DNA of 64,000 nucleotides from Pseudomonas violetae (lineage in GTDB: Bacteria; Pseudomonadota; Gammaproteobacteria; Pseudomonadales; Pseudomonadaceae). Position 1 is the stretch's first letter, and each line of letters opens with the position of its first letter. The stretch is taken from NCBI RefSeq assembly GCF_023072615.1, contig NZ_JAKNRW010000022.1, forward strand, positions 1 to 64,000. Reading direction: 5' to 3'. Of this stretch, positions 36,887 through 44,136 are shown one piece after another. The notes below the pieces were generated by a model. That model was not told where the DNA came from, ran no database searches, and worked only from the letters and a program-made list of their open reading frames with translations. The translations under genes were made by a program, and so were the position numbers.

Positions 36887-38118
36887 CAGCTTGCCTCCCG
36901 CAGGGCCGGCAAGCAGGCGTCGCCGAACATCAGGTGGTCACGGATTTGCTCAATGTTGTGATTCTCACGGATCTGGTGGAAATACCAGGCGCTGTCTGCG
37001 GTATCGCCGTACAAGCAGGCGCCGACGAGGACGTCGTCCTTGATCAGCAGTTTCTTGTAGATCCCGCCAATCGGGTCGGACAGGGTGATGGTCTCGGTGC
37101 CTTCGCCGCCCATGAAATCACCCGCGGAAAACAGATCGATGCCGGTGACCTTTAATTGGGTCGAGGTCACTGAGCCCTTGTAGGTGGCGAAGCCCAGCTG
37201 GGCCAGGTGGTTGGCGCAGACCTTGGCCTGTTCGAACAGCGGCGCGACCAAGCCGTAGGCGGTGCCCCGATGGCTGGCGCACTCGCCGATCGCATAGATG
37301 CGCGGGTCGTAGGTTTGCAGGGTGTCGTTGACCAGGATTCCGCGGCTGCAGGGGATACCGGCGTGCTCCGCCAGCTCGGTGCTGGGCCGAATGCCCGCGG
37401 CCATCACCACCAGATCGGCAGGGATCACGTCACCGTTCTTGAATTGCACCGAGCCGACCCGGCCATTGCCGGCATCGTGCAGTGACTGGGTCTGTTCGCG
37501 CAGGCGAAAGTGCAGGCCGCGGCCTTCGAGGGCGGTCTGCAGCAGCTGGCCGCTGGTTTTATCCAGCTGGCGTTCCAGCAGCCACTCGCCGATGTGCACC
37601 ACGGTGACATGCATGCCGCGCAGCATCAGGCCGTTGGCCGCTTCAAGGCCGAGCAGTCCACCGCCGATGACCACGGCATGGGTGTGGGTCTTGGCGGTGT
37701 TGATCATCGCCTGGGTATCGGTAATGTCGCGGTAGCCGATCACGCCCTGCAGGGTGTTGCCCGGAATCGGCAGGATAAAAGGCGTCGAGCCGGTGGCGAT
37801 CAGCAGGCGGTCGTACTCGGCTTCGGTGCCGTCATCGGCGATCACCCGGCGCCTGATCCGGTCGATCTGCACCACTTTGCGGTTAAGCAACAGCTTGATG
37901 TTGTTGTCGTGGTACCAGTCGAGGTCGTTGAGCACGATCTCCTCGAATGTCTGCTCGCCCGCGAGTACTGGGGACAGCAGGATGCGGTTGTAGTTGGTAT
38001 AGGGTTCCGCGCCAAAGACGGTGATGTCGTACAGATCGTTGCTCAGCTTGAGCAGTTCTTCCAGGGTGCGCACCCCGGCCATGCCATTGCCGATCAACAC
38101 CAGTTTCAATTTTTTCAT
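36886..38118 (-). CDS. NAD(P)H/FAD oxidoreductase, NirB N-terminal-like, nitrate reductase partner
   Basis: 410 residues. FAD-binding GNGMAGVRTLEELL at the N-terminus, NADH-binding VVIGGGLLGLEAANGLML near residue 150, and the second FAD motif YAIGECASHRG near 277. The sequence is that of the first half of the nitrite reductase large subunit NirB, but the siroheme/[4Fe-4S] half and NirD are absent. It ends cleanly at a TGA coupled to nasA. By analogy with Klebsiella NasC it should pass electrons from NADH to the nitrate reductase, not reduce nitrite. Preceded by a sigma-54-type promoter and an attenuator leader. Confidence 0.85.
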   Translation of the reverse strand: MKKLKLVLIGNGMAGVRTLEELLKLSNDLYDITVFGAEPYTNYNRILLSPVLAGEQTFEEIVLNDLDWYHDNNIKLLLNRKVVQIDRIRRRVIADDGTEAEYDRLLIATGSTPFILPIPGNTLQGVIGYRDITDTQAMINTAKTHTHAVVIGGGLLGLEAANGLMLRGMHVTVVHIGEWLLERQLDKTSGQLLQTALEGRGLHFRLREQTQSLHDAGNGRVGSVQFKNGDVIPADLVVMAAGIRPSTELAEHAGIPCSRGILVNDTLQTYDPRIYAIGECASHRGTAYGLVAPLFEQAKVCANHLAQLGFATYKGSVTSTQLKVTGIDLFSAGDFMGGEGTETITLSDPIGGIYKKLLIKDDVLVGACLYGDTADSAWYFHQIRENHNIEQIRDHLMFGDACLPALREAS

Positions 38119-38155
38119 CAGGTTCTCCGGCGTCTTCGAGAAATTTCGCGCAAAT

Positions 38156-38193
38156 AAAAAAGGCGTCCCGCTAGTTGCCTAGCGAGGACGCCT
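38156..38193 (-). terminator. Attenuator terminator in FAD reductase/nasA leader
   Basis: On the minus strand AGGCGTCC-T-CGCTAG, GCAA loop, CTAGCG-GGACGCCT, then TTTTT. It lies 38-75 bases before the start codon at 38118, so it must be overcome for expression of this unit. Confidence 0.9.
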
Positions 38194-38240
38194 TTGTCCT
38201 TGTCCCGTTCTATCGGGAAGCGCAGCCCTCTTCGTTGAGG
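38186..38240 (-). promoter_or_regulatory. ANTAR (NasT) target leader with three hexaloop hairpins
   Basis: In RNA sense: hairpin 1 CCTC-AACGAA-GAGG (38227-38240), hairpin 2 CCCG-ATAGAA-CGGG (38204-38217), hairpin 3 GGAC-AAAGGC-GTCC (38186-38199). Each six-base loop has A at position 1 and G at position 4, the pattern recognised by ANTAR proteins. Hairpin 3 uses the GGCGTCC that is also the 5' arm of the terminator, so the two structures exclude each other. NasT binding should favour read-through. Confidence 0.85.
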
Positions 38241-38269
38241 ATGGGCTATATGTCTGTTGGGAGAGGTAA

Positions 38270-38285
38270 TGCAGTGGTTGTGCCA
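38270..38285 (-). promoter_or_regulatory. Sigma-54 promoter of FAD reductase-nasA-cobA unit
   Basis: Minus strand TGGCAC-AACCA-CTGCA with GG-N10-GC spacing matches the -24/-12 consensus. The expected start about 12 bases downstream precedes hairpin 1 by roughly 20 bases. An imperfect dyad TGCAC...TGCGC at 38349-38367 upstream could be an enhancer site. Confidence 0.75.
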
Positions 38286-38393
38286 AAGTCGTCAGGCTGC
38301 GGACTTGATGGAGTAAATAATGTGTTTTTTTCAGAACGTCCGATTTGTTGCACCGAATGAATGCGCATCGCCCGGTAATGGCGCACCCCGGTA

Positions 38394-40064
38394 TCAGCCC
38401 TGCAACACTAAAACCAACAGCACCACATTCACCAGCAGCGACACCAACGCCATGGTCCGCCAGACCTTCACCGGCTCGCGCTCCAGCAACGGCCTGGGCC
38501 GCACGCTCAAGCTGCGTCGCTCGCCCTGTTCCAGAACCAGCAACCATTCTTCCGCCGTTTCAAACCGCTGTGCCGGCTCCGCCGCAACCGACCGCTCCAG
38601 GCTTTGCGCGATCCACTCCGACAGGTCCGGGCGGTAGCGACTGGCGCTGACGGGCACGCCAAAGCGCGGGCGCTGGAACGCTTCGATCTCGCCTTGGGGA
38701 AAGTGTCCGGTCAGCAGGAAATACAAGGTCACGCCGACCGAATAGAGGTCCTGTTGTGGGGTCGGTGCAGCACCGCCAAAGGCTTCCGGCGCAATGTAGC
38801 TCGGGGTGCCGGGCAGGGCGCAAAGCGGGTCTTCGGACAAGCCCGGGCAATATGCGAGACCAAAATCCAGCAGGCGCAGCTCGCCATCGTCGCCCAGCAG
38901 CAGGTTCTCGGGCTTTATGTCGCGATGCAGGATCTGCCGGCGATGCAGCATGCCGACTGCGCGCAACAGGCGCTCGGCCAGGTCCAGCCATTGAGCCAGC
39001 GGCAGCGGTCCAACATTGGCGTACAACTCGGCGAGGGTCGAGCCGGAATATTCACGCATCACGTAGTACAAATGCTGACGCTGACTGGCGGGATGGACTT
39101 CAGGAAAGTGCCGCCCGGCGACCCGCTTGAGAAACCATTCCTCTGCCAGCAGTGACTGCCCGGCCTGGGGGTCGTCGTGCAGCCGCCCGGGCAGGGTTTT
39201 CAGCAGCCAGGGTTGTTGCTGCCCGTCATGCACCCGGTAGAGCAGCGACTGCTGGCTCTGCCCGAGAACCCCGTCGATATGCCAGCCTTCAAAAATCTGC
39301 CCCGGCTTTAGCGCTGGCGGCAGTGGCCACTGCCGCACATGCACCAGCGCATCGCCGATGCTGGTTTCGCCCAAGGCGTCCACCCGCACCAGTAATGCAC
39401 TGGCGTTGTCCTGGCTGCCCGCCAGGTGCGCGGCACTGACCAAGGTTTGCGCGGCGCTGTGCAAGTCCGGTTGATCGCGCAGGATCGCCGCGATGGCCGT
39501 GTCGCCCAACACTGCCCAGACGCCGTCGCTCAGTAGTACAAAGCTCTCATCCAGGCGCAACTCGCCATCGAGAAAATCCAGCACCAGATGCTGATCCAGG
39601 CCCATGGCACGCTTGAGCACATGCTGCATGCCGGGCTGGTCCCAGACATGATCCTCGCTGATGCGCTGCAACTGGCCGGCATGCCAGCGATACACCCGGC
39701 AATCCCCCACGTGCGCCAGGGTGAAGCGCCGGCCGCGTAATACCAGGGCGCTGACGGTGGTCAGCAGCGGTTGCCCGCCGCCATTGGCCTGCAGCCAGCG
39801 GTTCTGCGCCAGCAGCAGGCGATCCAGTGCCTGGGCAACCGCCCAGGTTTGCGGAGTCGCATAGTAATCCAGCGCCAGCGCCTGCAAGGTCGAACGGGCA
39901 GCGAGCCCTCCGTCGGCGCATTGGCTGACGCCGTCGGCAATCGCGAACAGATAGCCTTTGCTCGCGGCCAGTGCCGGAGCCGGCGCCACCAGGCGCAGGG
40001 CGTCCTGGTTTTCCTCCCGCGGGCCGATGGCGCTGGCTTCGGCGAAACTCAGCTGCAGGCTCAT
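38394..40064 (-). CDS. Bifunctional PP2C phosphatase - Ser/Thr protein kinase fusion
   Basis: 556 residues from ATG 40062-40064; the longer frame runs into the transporter gene. Residues 1-240: PP2C domain with GPREENQDA, FAIADGVSQCADGG, HVGDCRVYR, LLSDGVW and AGSQDNASALL, all metal-site Asp residues present. Residues ~265-520: kinase with a degenerate glycine loop (GVLGQSQQSLLYRV), a Lys in LLKTLPG, HRDIKPENLLL, DFGLAYC and GTPSYIAPEAF. A C-terminal hydrophobic helix (last ~20 residues) anchors it to the inner membrane. Seven bases after the nitrate transporter gene, so co-transcribed; it may control transporter or reductase by phosphorylation. The targets are unknown. Confidence 0.93.
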   Translation of the reverse strand: MSLQLSFAEASAIGPREENQDALRLVAPAPALAASKGYLFAIADGVSQCADGGLAARSTLQALALDYYATPQTWAVAQALDRLLLAQNRWLQANGGGQPLLTTVSALVLRGRRFTLAHVGDCRVYRWHAGQLQRISEDHVWDQPGMQHVLKRAMGLDQHLVLDFLDGELRLDESFVLLSDGVWAVLGDTAIAAILRDQPDLHSAAQTLVSAAHLAGSQDNASALLVRVDALGETSIGDALVHVRQWPLPPALKPGQIFEGWHIDGVLGQSQQSLLYRVHDGQQQPWLLKTLPGRLHDDPQAGQSLLAEEWFLKRVAGRHFPEVHPASQRQHLYYVMREYSGSTLAELYANVGPLPLAQWLDLAERLLRAVGMLHRRQILHRDIKPENLLLGDDGELRLLDFGLAYCPGLSEDPLCALPGTPSYIAPEAFGGAAPTPQQDLYSVGVTLYFLLTGHFPQGEIEAFQRPRFGVPVSASRYRPDLSEWIAQSLERSVAAEPAQRFETAEEWLLVLEQGERRSLSVRPRPLLEREPVKVWRTMALVSLLVNVVLLVLVLQG

Positions 40065-40071
40065 TGCGGGT

Positions 40072-41283
40072 TCAGACCCGTGCGGCGGTGACAGCGGCAG
40101 AACCCCAGGTGGTTCTCCAGCGACGTTTGACGCCATGCAGGCCGAACCAGGCCAGCACACCCAGGCTGGCGAATAACCACAACGCCAGCTGGTAACTGCC
40201 GGTACTTTGCTTGATGGCACCCATGCCGGCAGCCAGGGCAAAGCCGCCAATGCCGCCCGCCATGCCGATCAAGCCAGTCATTACGCCGATTTCCCGACGA
40301 AAACGTTGCGGCACCAGTTGGAAAACCGCGCCGTTACCGGCCCCCAGACCGAGCATGGTGCAGACGAAAAGTGCCAGGGCTGCGTAGGAACTTGGCAGGT
40401 TAAAGCCGACTGCTGCGATACACACGGCCGCCACGGTATACATCGCCAGCAGCGTGCGAATCCCGCCGAAACGGTCGGCCAGCGCACCGCCCAAAGGCCG
40501 CATCAGGCTGCCGCCGAACACGCAGGCGCCAGTGTAATAACCGGCAGTGACCGGACTCAGTCCGTATTGATCGTTGAAGTAGCCGGGCAGTGCACTGGCC
40601 AGGCCGATGAAGCCGCCGAATGTCACGCTGTAGAAGAACATGAACCACCAGCTGTCGCGATCGCCCAGGGCCTTGAAGTAGTCGGTTACCGACTTGGCTT
40701 TTGGTCGCTCCGGGGCGTTTTTGGCCAGCCAGGTAAAGACGATGAGGGTCAGGATCAACGGAATCAAGGCGAAGCCGAACACGTTGCTCCAGCCGAACGC
40801 AGCCGCCAGTACCGGGGCGATCAATGCGGCCAGCACCGTGCCGGAATTGCCTGCACCGGCGATACCCATCGCTTTGCCTTGATGTTGCGGTGGATACCAC
40901 TGCGAAGCCAGCGGCAGGGCAACGGCAAACGACGCGCCGGCCATGCCGAGGAACAGCCCGAGCAACAACGCTTGTTCGTAGCTGTGGATGCCGTGCTTCC
41001 AGGCCACGAACAGGGCGCAAATGACAATTATCTGACCAATGATCCCGGCAGTTTTTGGCGAAAGGCGATCCGCCAGCATGCCCATGATGAAGCGCAGTAA
41101 TGCACCCGCCAGAATAGGCGTGGCCACTACCAGGCCGCGCTGCTGAGTGGTCAGTTGCAGGTCGGTCGCTATTTGTACGGCCAGCGGGCCGAGCAGGTAC
41201 CAAACCATGAAACTCAGGTCGAAATAGAGGAACGCCGCGAACAGAGTCGGGGTATGACCGGATTTCCAGAAGCTTGAATTCAT
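40072..41283 (-). CDS. MFS nitrate/nitrite transporter (NarK/NasA type)
   Basis: 403 residues, 12 hydrophobic helices. Nitrate porter signatures are present: the glycine-rich segment AGNSGTVLAALIAPVLAAAF in helix 5 and GLGAGNGAVFQLVPQRF in helix 11, with conserved Arg residues in helices 2 and 8 (LLRFIMGMLADRL and GGSLMRPLGGALADRFGG). The single-domain length is as in assimilatory transporters. First gene of the unit with the PP2C-kinase. Its start follows a sigma-54-type promoter and an attenuator leader. Confidence 0.93.
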   Translation of the reverse strand: MNSSFWKSGHTPTLFAAFLYFDLSFMVWYLLGPLAVQIATDLQLTTQQRGLVVATPILAGALLRFIMGMLADRLSPKTAGIIGQIIVICALFVAWKHGIHSYEQALLLGLFLGMAGASFAVALPLASQWYPPQHQGKAMGIAGAGNSGTVLAALIAPVLAAAFGWSNVFGFALIPLILTLIVFTWLAKNAPERPKAKSVTDYFKALGDRDSWWFMFFYSVTFGGFIGLASALPGYFNDQYGLSPVTAGYYTGACVFGGSLMRPLGGALADRFGGIRTLLAMYTVAAVCIAAVGFNLPSSYAALALFVCTMLGLGAGNGAVFQLVPQRFRREIGVMTGLIGMAGGIGGFALAAGMGAIKQSTGSYQLALWLFASLGVLAWFGLHGVKRRWRTTWGSAAVTAARV

Positions 41284-41384
41284 CGCGCACCTCAGCTGTG
41301 AAGAGTCTCGAATGGGAGTCGTGAGCTAGCAGATGGGGCGCCTTGACGGCCGCACCACCGACCCCGTGCTGTGGGGCCAAAACG

Positions 41385-41433
41385 AAAAAACGCCGCTACC
41401 GGATTTGCCAGGGGCAAATGTGGTGAGCGACGT
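41385..41433 (-). terminator. Attenuator terminator in transporter leader
   Basis: Minus-strand stem ACG-T-CGCT..CC..ATTTGCC, CCT loop, GGCAAAT..GG..AGCG-G-CGT, followed by TTTTTT (41385-41390). It lies about 100 bases before the transporter ATG. Its 5' arm overlaps hairpin 2 of the ANTAR target. Confidence 0.88.
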
Positions 41434-41468
41434 CTTTGTCGTAGGTGGGGCAACCGCCGTTGGTTACC
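41428..41468 (-). promoter_or_regulatory. ANTAR (NasT) target leader of nitrate transporter
   Basis: RNA-sense hairpin 1 is GGTAACC-AACGGC-GGTTGCC (41449-41468, 7 bp including a T-G pair); hairpin 2 is CGAC-AAAGAC-GTCG (41428-41441). Both hexaloops have A1 and G4. Hairpin 2's 3' arm GTCG is part of the terminator's 5' arm. This is the two-hairpin antiterminator arrangement described for ANTAR proteins such as NasR and NasT. Confidence 0.88.
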
Positions 41469-41482
41469 TGTGATGAATACTT

Positions 41483-41498
41483 AGCCAGATTTGTGCCA
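41483..41498 (-). promoter_or_regulatory. Sigma-54 promoter of nitrate transporter unit
   Basis: Minus strand TGGCAC-AAATC-TGGCT, with GG-N10-GC. The predicted transcript start near 41472 is only a few bases before hairpin 1. The -12 element is less perfect than at nasS. Confidence 0.65.
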
Positions 41499-41546
41499 AC
41501 CAGTGAGATCGAGTTGAAGCCAGCCGCGAGCAGCCACAAAAGGCCC

Positions 41547-42122
41547 TCAGCCCAGCAACTCACTCATCGCAATAATCTGCTCCGCCACCTGAATCAGCTT
41601 CTGCTGCCGGCTCATCGCCTGTCGGCGCATCAGGGTGTAAGCCTCCCCTTCGTTGCAGTCTTTCATCTTCATCAACAACCCCTTGGCCAGCTCAATGCGC
41701 TTGCGTTCAGCCAGTTGCTGGTCGCGGGCATGCAATTGAGCGCGCAGTGCCTGGTCACTTTCGAAACGTGCCATGGCCACGTCGAGAATCGGCTGCAAAC
41801 GCTGTGCATGAATACCTTCGACAATGTAGGCACTGACCCCAGACTTGATCGCCTGGCGCATCACGCCCGGGTCGTGCTCGTCGGTGAACATCACGATTGG
41901 CCTCGGCTGATCACGGCTCACCAGCACCACCTGCTCCATGACATCGCGGCTGGGTGACTCGGTATCGATCAGGATCACGTCCGGATGCACCGTTTCGACG
42001 CGTGCGGGCAGGTCGATGGTCAGGCCGGACTCGTCGATGACCTCGAAGCCGGCTTCGGTCAAGGCGGCCTTTAGGCGTCCGACTTTTTTCGCGGTGTCGT
42101 TGATCAGCAGGATACGCAACAT
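41547..42122 (-). CDS. nasT: Nitrate-responsive antiterminator NasT (ANTAR)
   Basis: 191 residues. A receiver-like N-terminal domain (MLRILLINDTAKKVGRLKAA; DVILIDTESPSRD; PIVMFTDEHDPG) is followed by a C-terminal ANTAR RNA-binding domain of ~60 residues (RIELAKGLLMKMKDCNEGEA, then YTLMRRQAMSRQQKL). NasT is held by NasS when nitrate is absent; free NasT binds hexaloop hairpins in leader RNA and prevents termination. Three such leaders are present in this window. Lies 16 bases after nasS. Confidence 0.95.
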   Translation of the reverse strand: MLRILLINDTAKKVGRLKAALTEAGFEVIDESGLTIDLPARVETVHPDVILIDTESPSRDVMEQVVLVSRDQPRPIVMFTDEHDPGVMRQAIKSGVSAYIVEGIHAQRLQPILDVAMARFESDQALRAQLHARDQQLAERKRIELAKGLLMKMKDCNEGEAYTLMRRQAMSRQQKLIQVAEQIIAMSELLG

Positions 42123-42138
42123 GTTCGCAACCTCCTGT

Positions 42139-43347
42139 TCAGCGGCTGGCGAGTAGAGAGGGATCGTTCAGGGCATGTAACTTGAAACTGCGCGCATACC
42201 CGGCCGGGTCCGAGCCGTCCCAGACCTTGCCGTCGATCAACTGGCTGCGGCGCATGTCCCCAGGCTGGCTGGCGACTCCCACCGCGCTGGCGGCTTCACG
42301 GTACAACGCCAGCTGCTGAACCTGCCGGGCGACCGCGAGGTAATCCGGATCGTCGCGCAGCAACCCCCAGCGGCGGAATTGGGTCATAAACCACAGGCCG
42401 TCGGACAGATAAGGCAGGTTGACCTCGCCAGCGCCATGGAAACGCAGGGCGTGCGGGTCCTGCCAGCGATTGCCAAGCCCATCGGCGTAGTCGCCCAGCA
42501 ACCTCGGTTCGATGCAGTCGAGCGGCGCATCGAGGTATTGCGCAGCACTGAGCAATTGCGCGGTGCTGCTACGGTTCTCGCTGCTGGCCTCGATAAAGCG
42601 ACTGGCCTCGAGAATCGCCATGACCAGGGCGCGTGCGGTATTGGGATACTGCTCGACGAAGGCGCGGGTGCAGCCCAGGACTTTCTCCGGGTGATCGGGC
42701 CAGATTGCCTGAGTGGTCGCCAGGGTAAATCCCAGATTCTGTTTCACCGCGCTGGCGGACCAGGGCTCGCCCACGCAAAAGCCGTCGATGCGCCCCGCCT
42801 GCAGGTGCGCGACCATCTGCGGTGGGGGCACCACCACGCTGTCGACGTCCTGCAATGGATGGATACCTTGGCTTGCCAGCCAGTAGTACAGCCACATGGC
42901 GTGAGTGCCGGTAGGAAATGTCTGGGCAAAAGTCAGTCGTGGGCGGCTTTGGTGCACATGGCGATTCAGTGCCTCAGGACTGGTCACGCCAAGTGCCTGC
43001 AGCCCGGGGGAGAGGTTGATGCTCTGGCCATTCTGGTTCAGGCCCATAAGCACAGCCATATCGGTGGCGGCGCTGCCGCCTATGCCAAGGTGAACCGCGT
43101 ACACGAGGCCGTACAGGCTATGGGCGGCATCCAGTTCGCCGCTGACCAGCTTGTCGCGCAGATTGGCCCAGGACGACTGGCGCTTGAGGTTGAGGGTCAG
43201 GCCGTATGGCTGGGCGAAACCCTGGGTGGCGGCAACGACCACGGAGGCGCAGTCGCTCAGGGCCATGAAGCCGAGGTTGATTTCGGTTTTTTCCGGCGCA
43301 TCGCTGCCATTGACCCAGGCCAACGGCCCGGCGGAGGGTTCATTCAT
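42139..43347 (-). CDS. nasS: Nitrate sensor NasS (NrtA/CmpA-like, cytoplasmic)
   Basis: 402 residues from ATG 43345-43347; the earlier in-frame start would read through the leader terminator and is rejected. The fold is that of the nitrate-binding proteins NrtA/CmpA (INLGFMALSDCASVVVAATQ; LDAAHSLYGLVYAVHLGIGG; RIDGFCVGEPW), but there is no signal peptide, so it works in the cytoplasm and sequesters NasT until nitrate or nitrite binds. Co-transcribed with nasT. The transcript starts with its own sigma-54-type promoter and attenuator. Confidence 0.95.
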   Translation of the reverse strand: MNEPSAGPLAWVNGSDAPEKTEINLGFMALSDCASVVVAATQGFAQPYGLTLNLKRQSSWANLRDKLVSGELDAAHSLYGLVYAVHLGIGGSAATDMAVLMGLNQNGQSINLSPGLQALGVTSPEALNRHVHQSRPRLTFAQTFPTGTHAMWLYYWLASQGIHPLQDVDSVVVPPPQMVAHLQAGRIDGFCVGEPWSASAVKQNLGFTLATTQAIWPDHPEKVLGCTRAFVEQYPNTARALVMAILEASRFIEASSENRSSTAQLLSAAQYLDAPLDCIEPRLLGDYADGLGNRWQDPHALRFHGAGEVNLPYLSDGLWFMTQFRRWGLLRDDPDYLAVARQVQQLALYREAASAVGVASQPGDMRRSQLIDGKVWDGSDPAGYARSFKLHALNDPSLLASR

Positions 43348-43363
43348 CGACTGTGCACCTTTG

Positions 43364-43417
43364 AAAAAAAAGACGCCGCCCCCGGTCCATGCGCTAGCAG
43401 AGCCGGGTGGCGACGTC
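43364..43417 (-). terminator. Attenuator terminator in nasS leader
   Basis: Minus-strand stem GACGTCGCC-A-CCCGG pairs with CCGGGGGCGGCGTC (14 bp with one bulged A and one T-G pair), followed by TTTTTTTT. It is 17 bases before the nasS ATG. Confidence 0.9.
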
Positions 43418-43455
43418 ATTGTCCTTGCGCTCATGTCCGACGTTGGTCCGAGCGC
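43412..43455 (-). promoter_or_regulatory. ANTAR-type target leader of nasST
   Basis: Hairpin 1: GCGCTC/GAGCGC outer stem enclosing CC-AACGTC-GG (43427-43455). Hairpin 2: GAC-AATGAC-GTC (43412-43423). Both hexaloops have A1 and G4; hairpin 2 uses GTC of the terminator's 5' arm. Stems are shorter and less regular than in the other two leaders, so this one is slightly less certain. Confidence 0.7.
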
Positions 43456-43470
43456 TGATGGAAATATTGG

Positions 43471-43486
43471 TGCAAGGCATATGCCA
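43471..43486 (-). promoter_or_regulatory. Sigma-54 promoter of nasST
   Basis: Minus strand TGGCAT-ATGCC-TTGCA, a near-perfect -24/-12 element with GG-N10-GC spacing, placing the start near 43460, just before leader hairpin 1. Suggests nitrogen-limitation control by NtrC/RpoN. Confidence 0.82.
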
Positions 43487-43572
43487 TCGACCATCAGCTT
43501 TTCATCAGGATTCAACCCGCTGCGTGACTCATCCTGCCGCGATCATCCAATGGCTAAAAGGATAAGCGCTGA

Positions 43573-43980
43573 ATGAGACACGCGGAGATTGCCCGACTGC
43601 TGAACGAAGCGCTGTTGTACAGCACCTGCGCGGGCAGGCCGCCGATGCACTTCGACAACCACAGCACCCTCGACTTGCAGATGGCCGATCTGCCCAGTAT
43701 CAATGTGGCGGACGTGGAGGGGGACGTGGTGTTCTGGTCGAGGGTCATGGAAGCCAGGCCTGAGCTGCTGCGACATTCCGCGGTCGACCTGCTGCAAATA
43801 CTGCTGCAGGGCTGCCCCTGGTCCCGCAGTGGGCAGCTGCATCTGCGCGAAGTGCAGGGTCAGCTTGAACTGCGACTGCTGACCAATGAGCAGGCTCTGG
43901 CCAATGCCCGAGATTTCTCCCAAGCCCTGGACCACTTCATGGCGGTACTGGAGGAGTTGTGCACCATCCTTCGGCCGTGA
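43573..43980 (+). CDS. InvB/Spa15-like type III secretion chaperone (orphan)
   Basis: 135 residues, acidic, ATG 43573 with AAAAGGA upstream. From memory of the family, the pattern follows Salmonella InvB closely: DNHSTLDLQMADLPSINV near residue 28, DVVFWSRV, LLQILLQGCPWSRSGQL near residue 75, and FSQALDHFMAVLEEL at the end. Class IB chaperones bind effectors of SPI-1-type secretion systems. No secretion apparatus or effector gene is in the window. The next gene is HilA-like, so both may come from the same SPI-1-type source. Divergent from nasST, 225 bases between starts. Confidence 0.72.
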   Translation: MRHAEIARLLNEALLYSTCAGRPPMHFDNHSTLDLQMADLPSINVADVEGDVVFWSRVMEARPELLRHSAVDLLQILLQGCPWSRSGQLHLREVQGQLELRLLTNEQALANARDFSQALDHFMAVLEELCTILRP

Positions 43981-44136
43981 GGCGGGTGTTAATGGCGGTA
44001 AAAAATCCTACACGCTGGATCGACATTTTCCCTGATTGATAAGCCTCCAGTCCTACGGAAGGCTCCCGCCAGATTCTCTATAGTCGCGCCACTCATCGTT
44101 GAGCCTGGAAGCGTACAGCCATAGGGAATTGCGAAA

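Noticed and set aside
36884-38118. NirB-like gene as a frameshifted nirB fragment
   Set aside because: The frame ends in a clean TGATG coupling to nasA and no siroheme-domain sequence was seen downstream, so it is treated as a genuine short protein.
38349-38367. NtrC enhancer site upstream of the nasA-unit promoter
   Set aside because: TGCAC and TGCGC arms are separated by nine bases, not the seven of the usual site; kept only as a remark.
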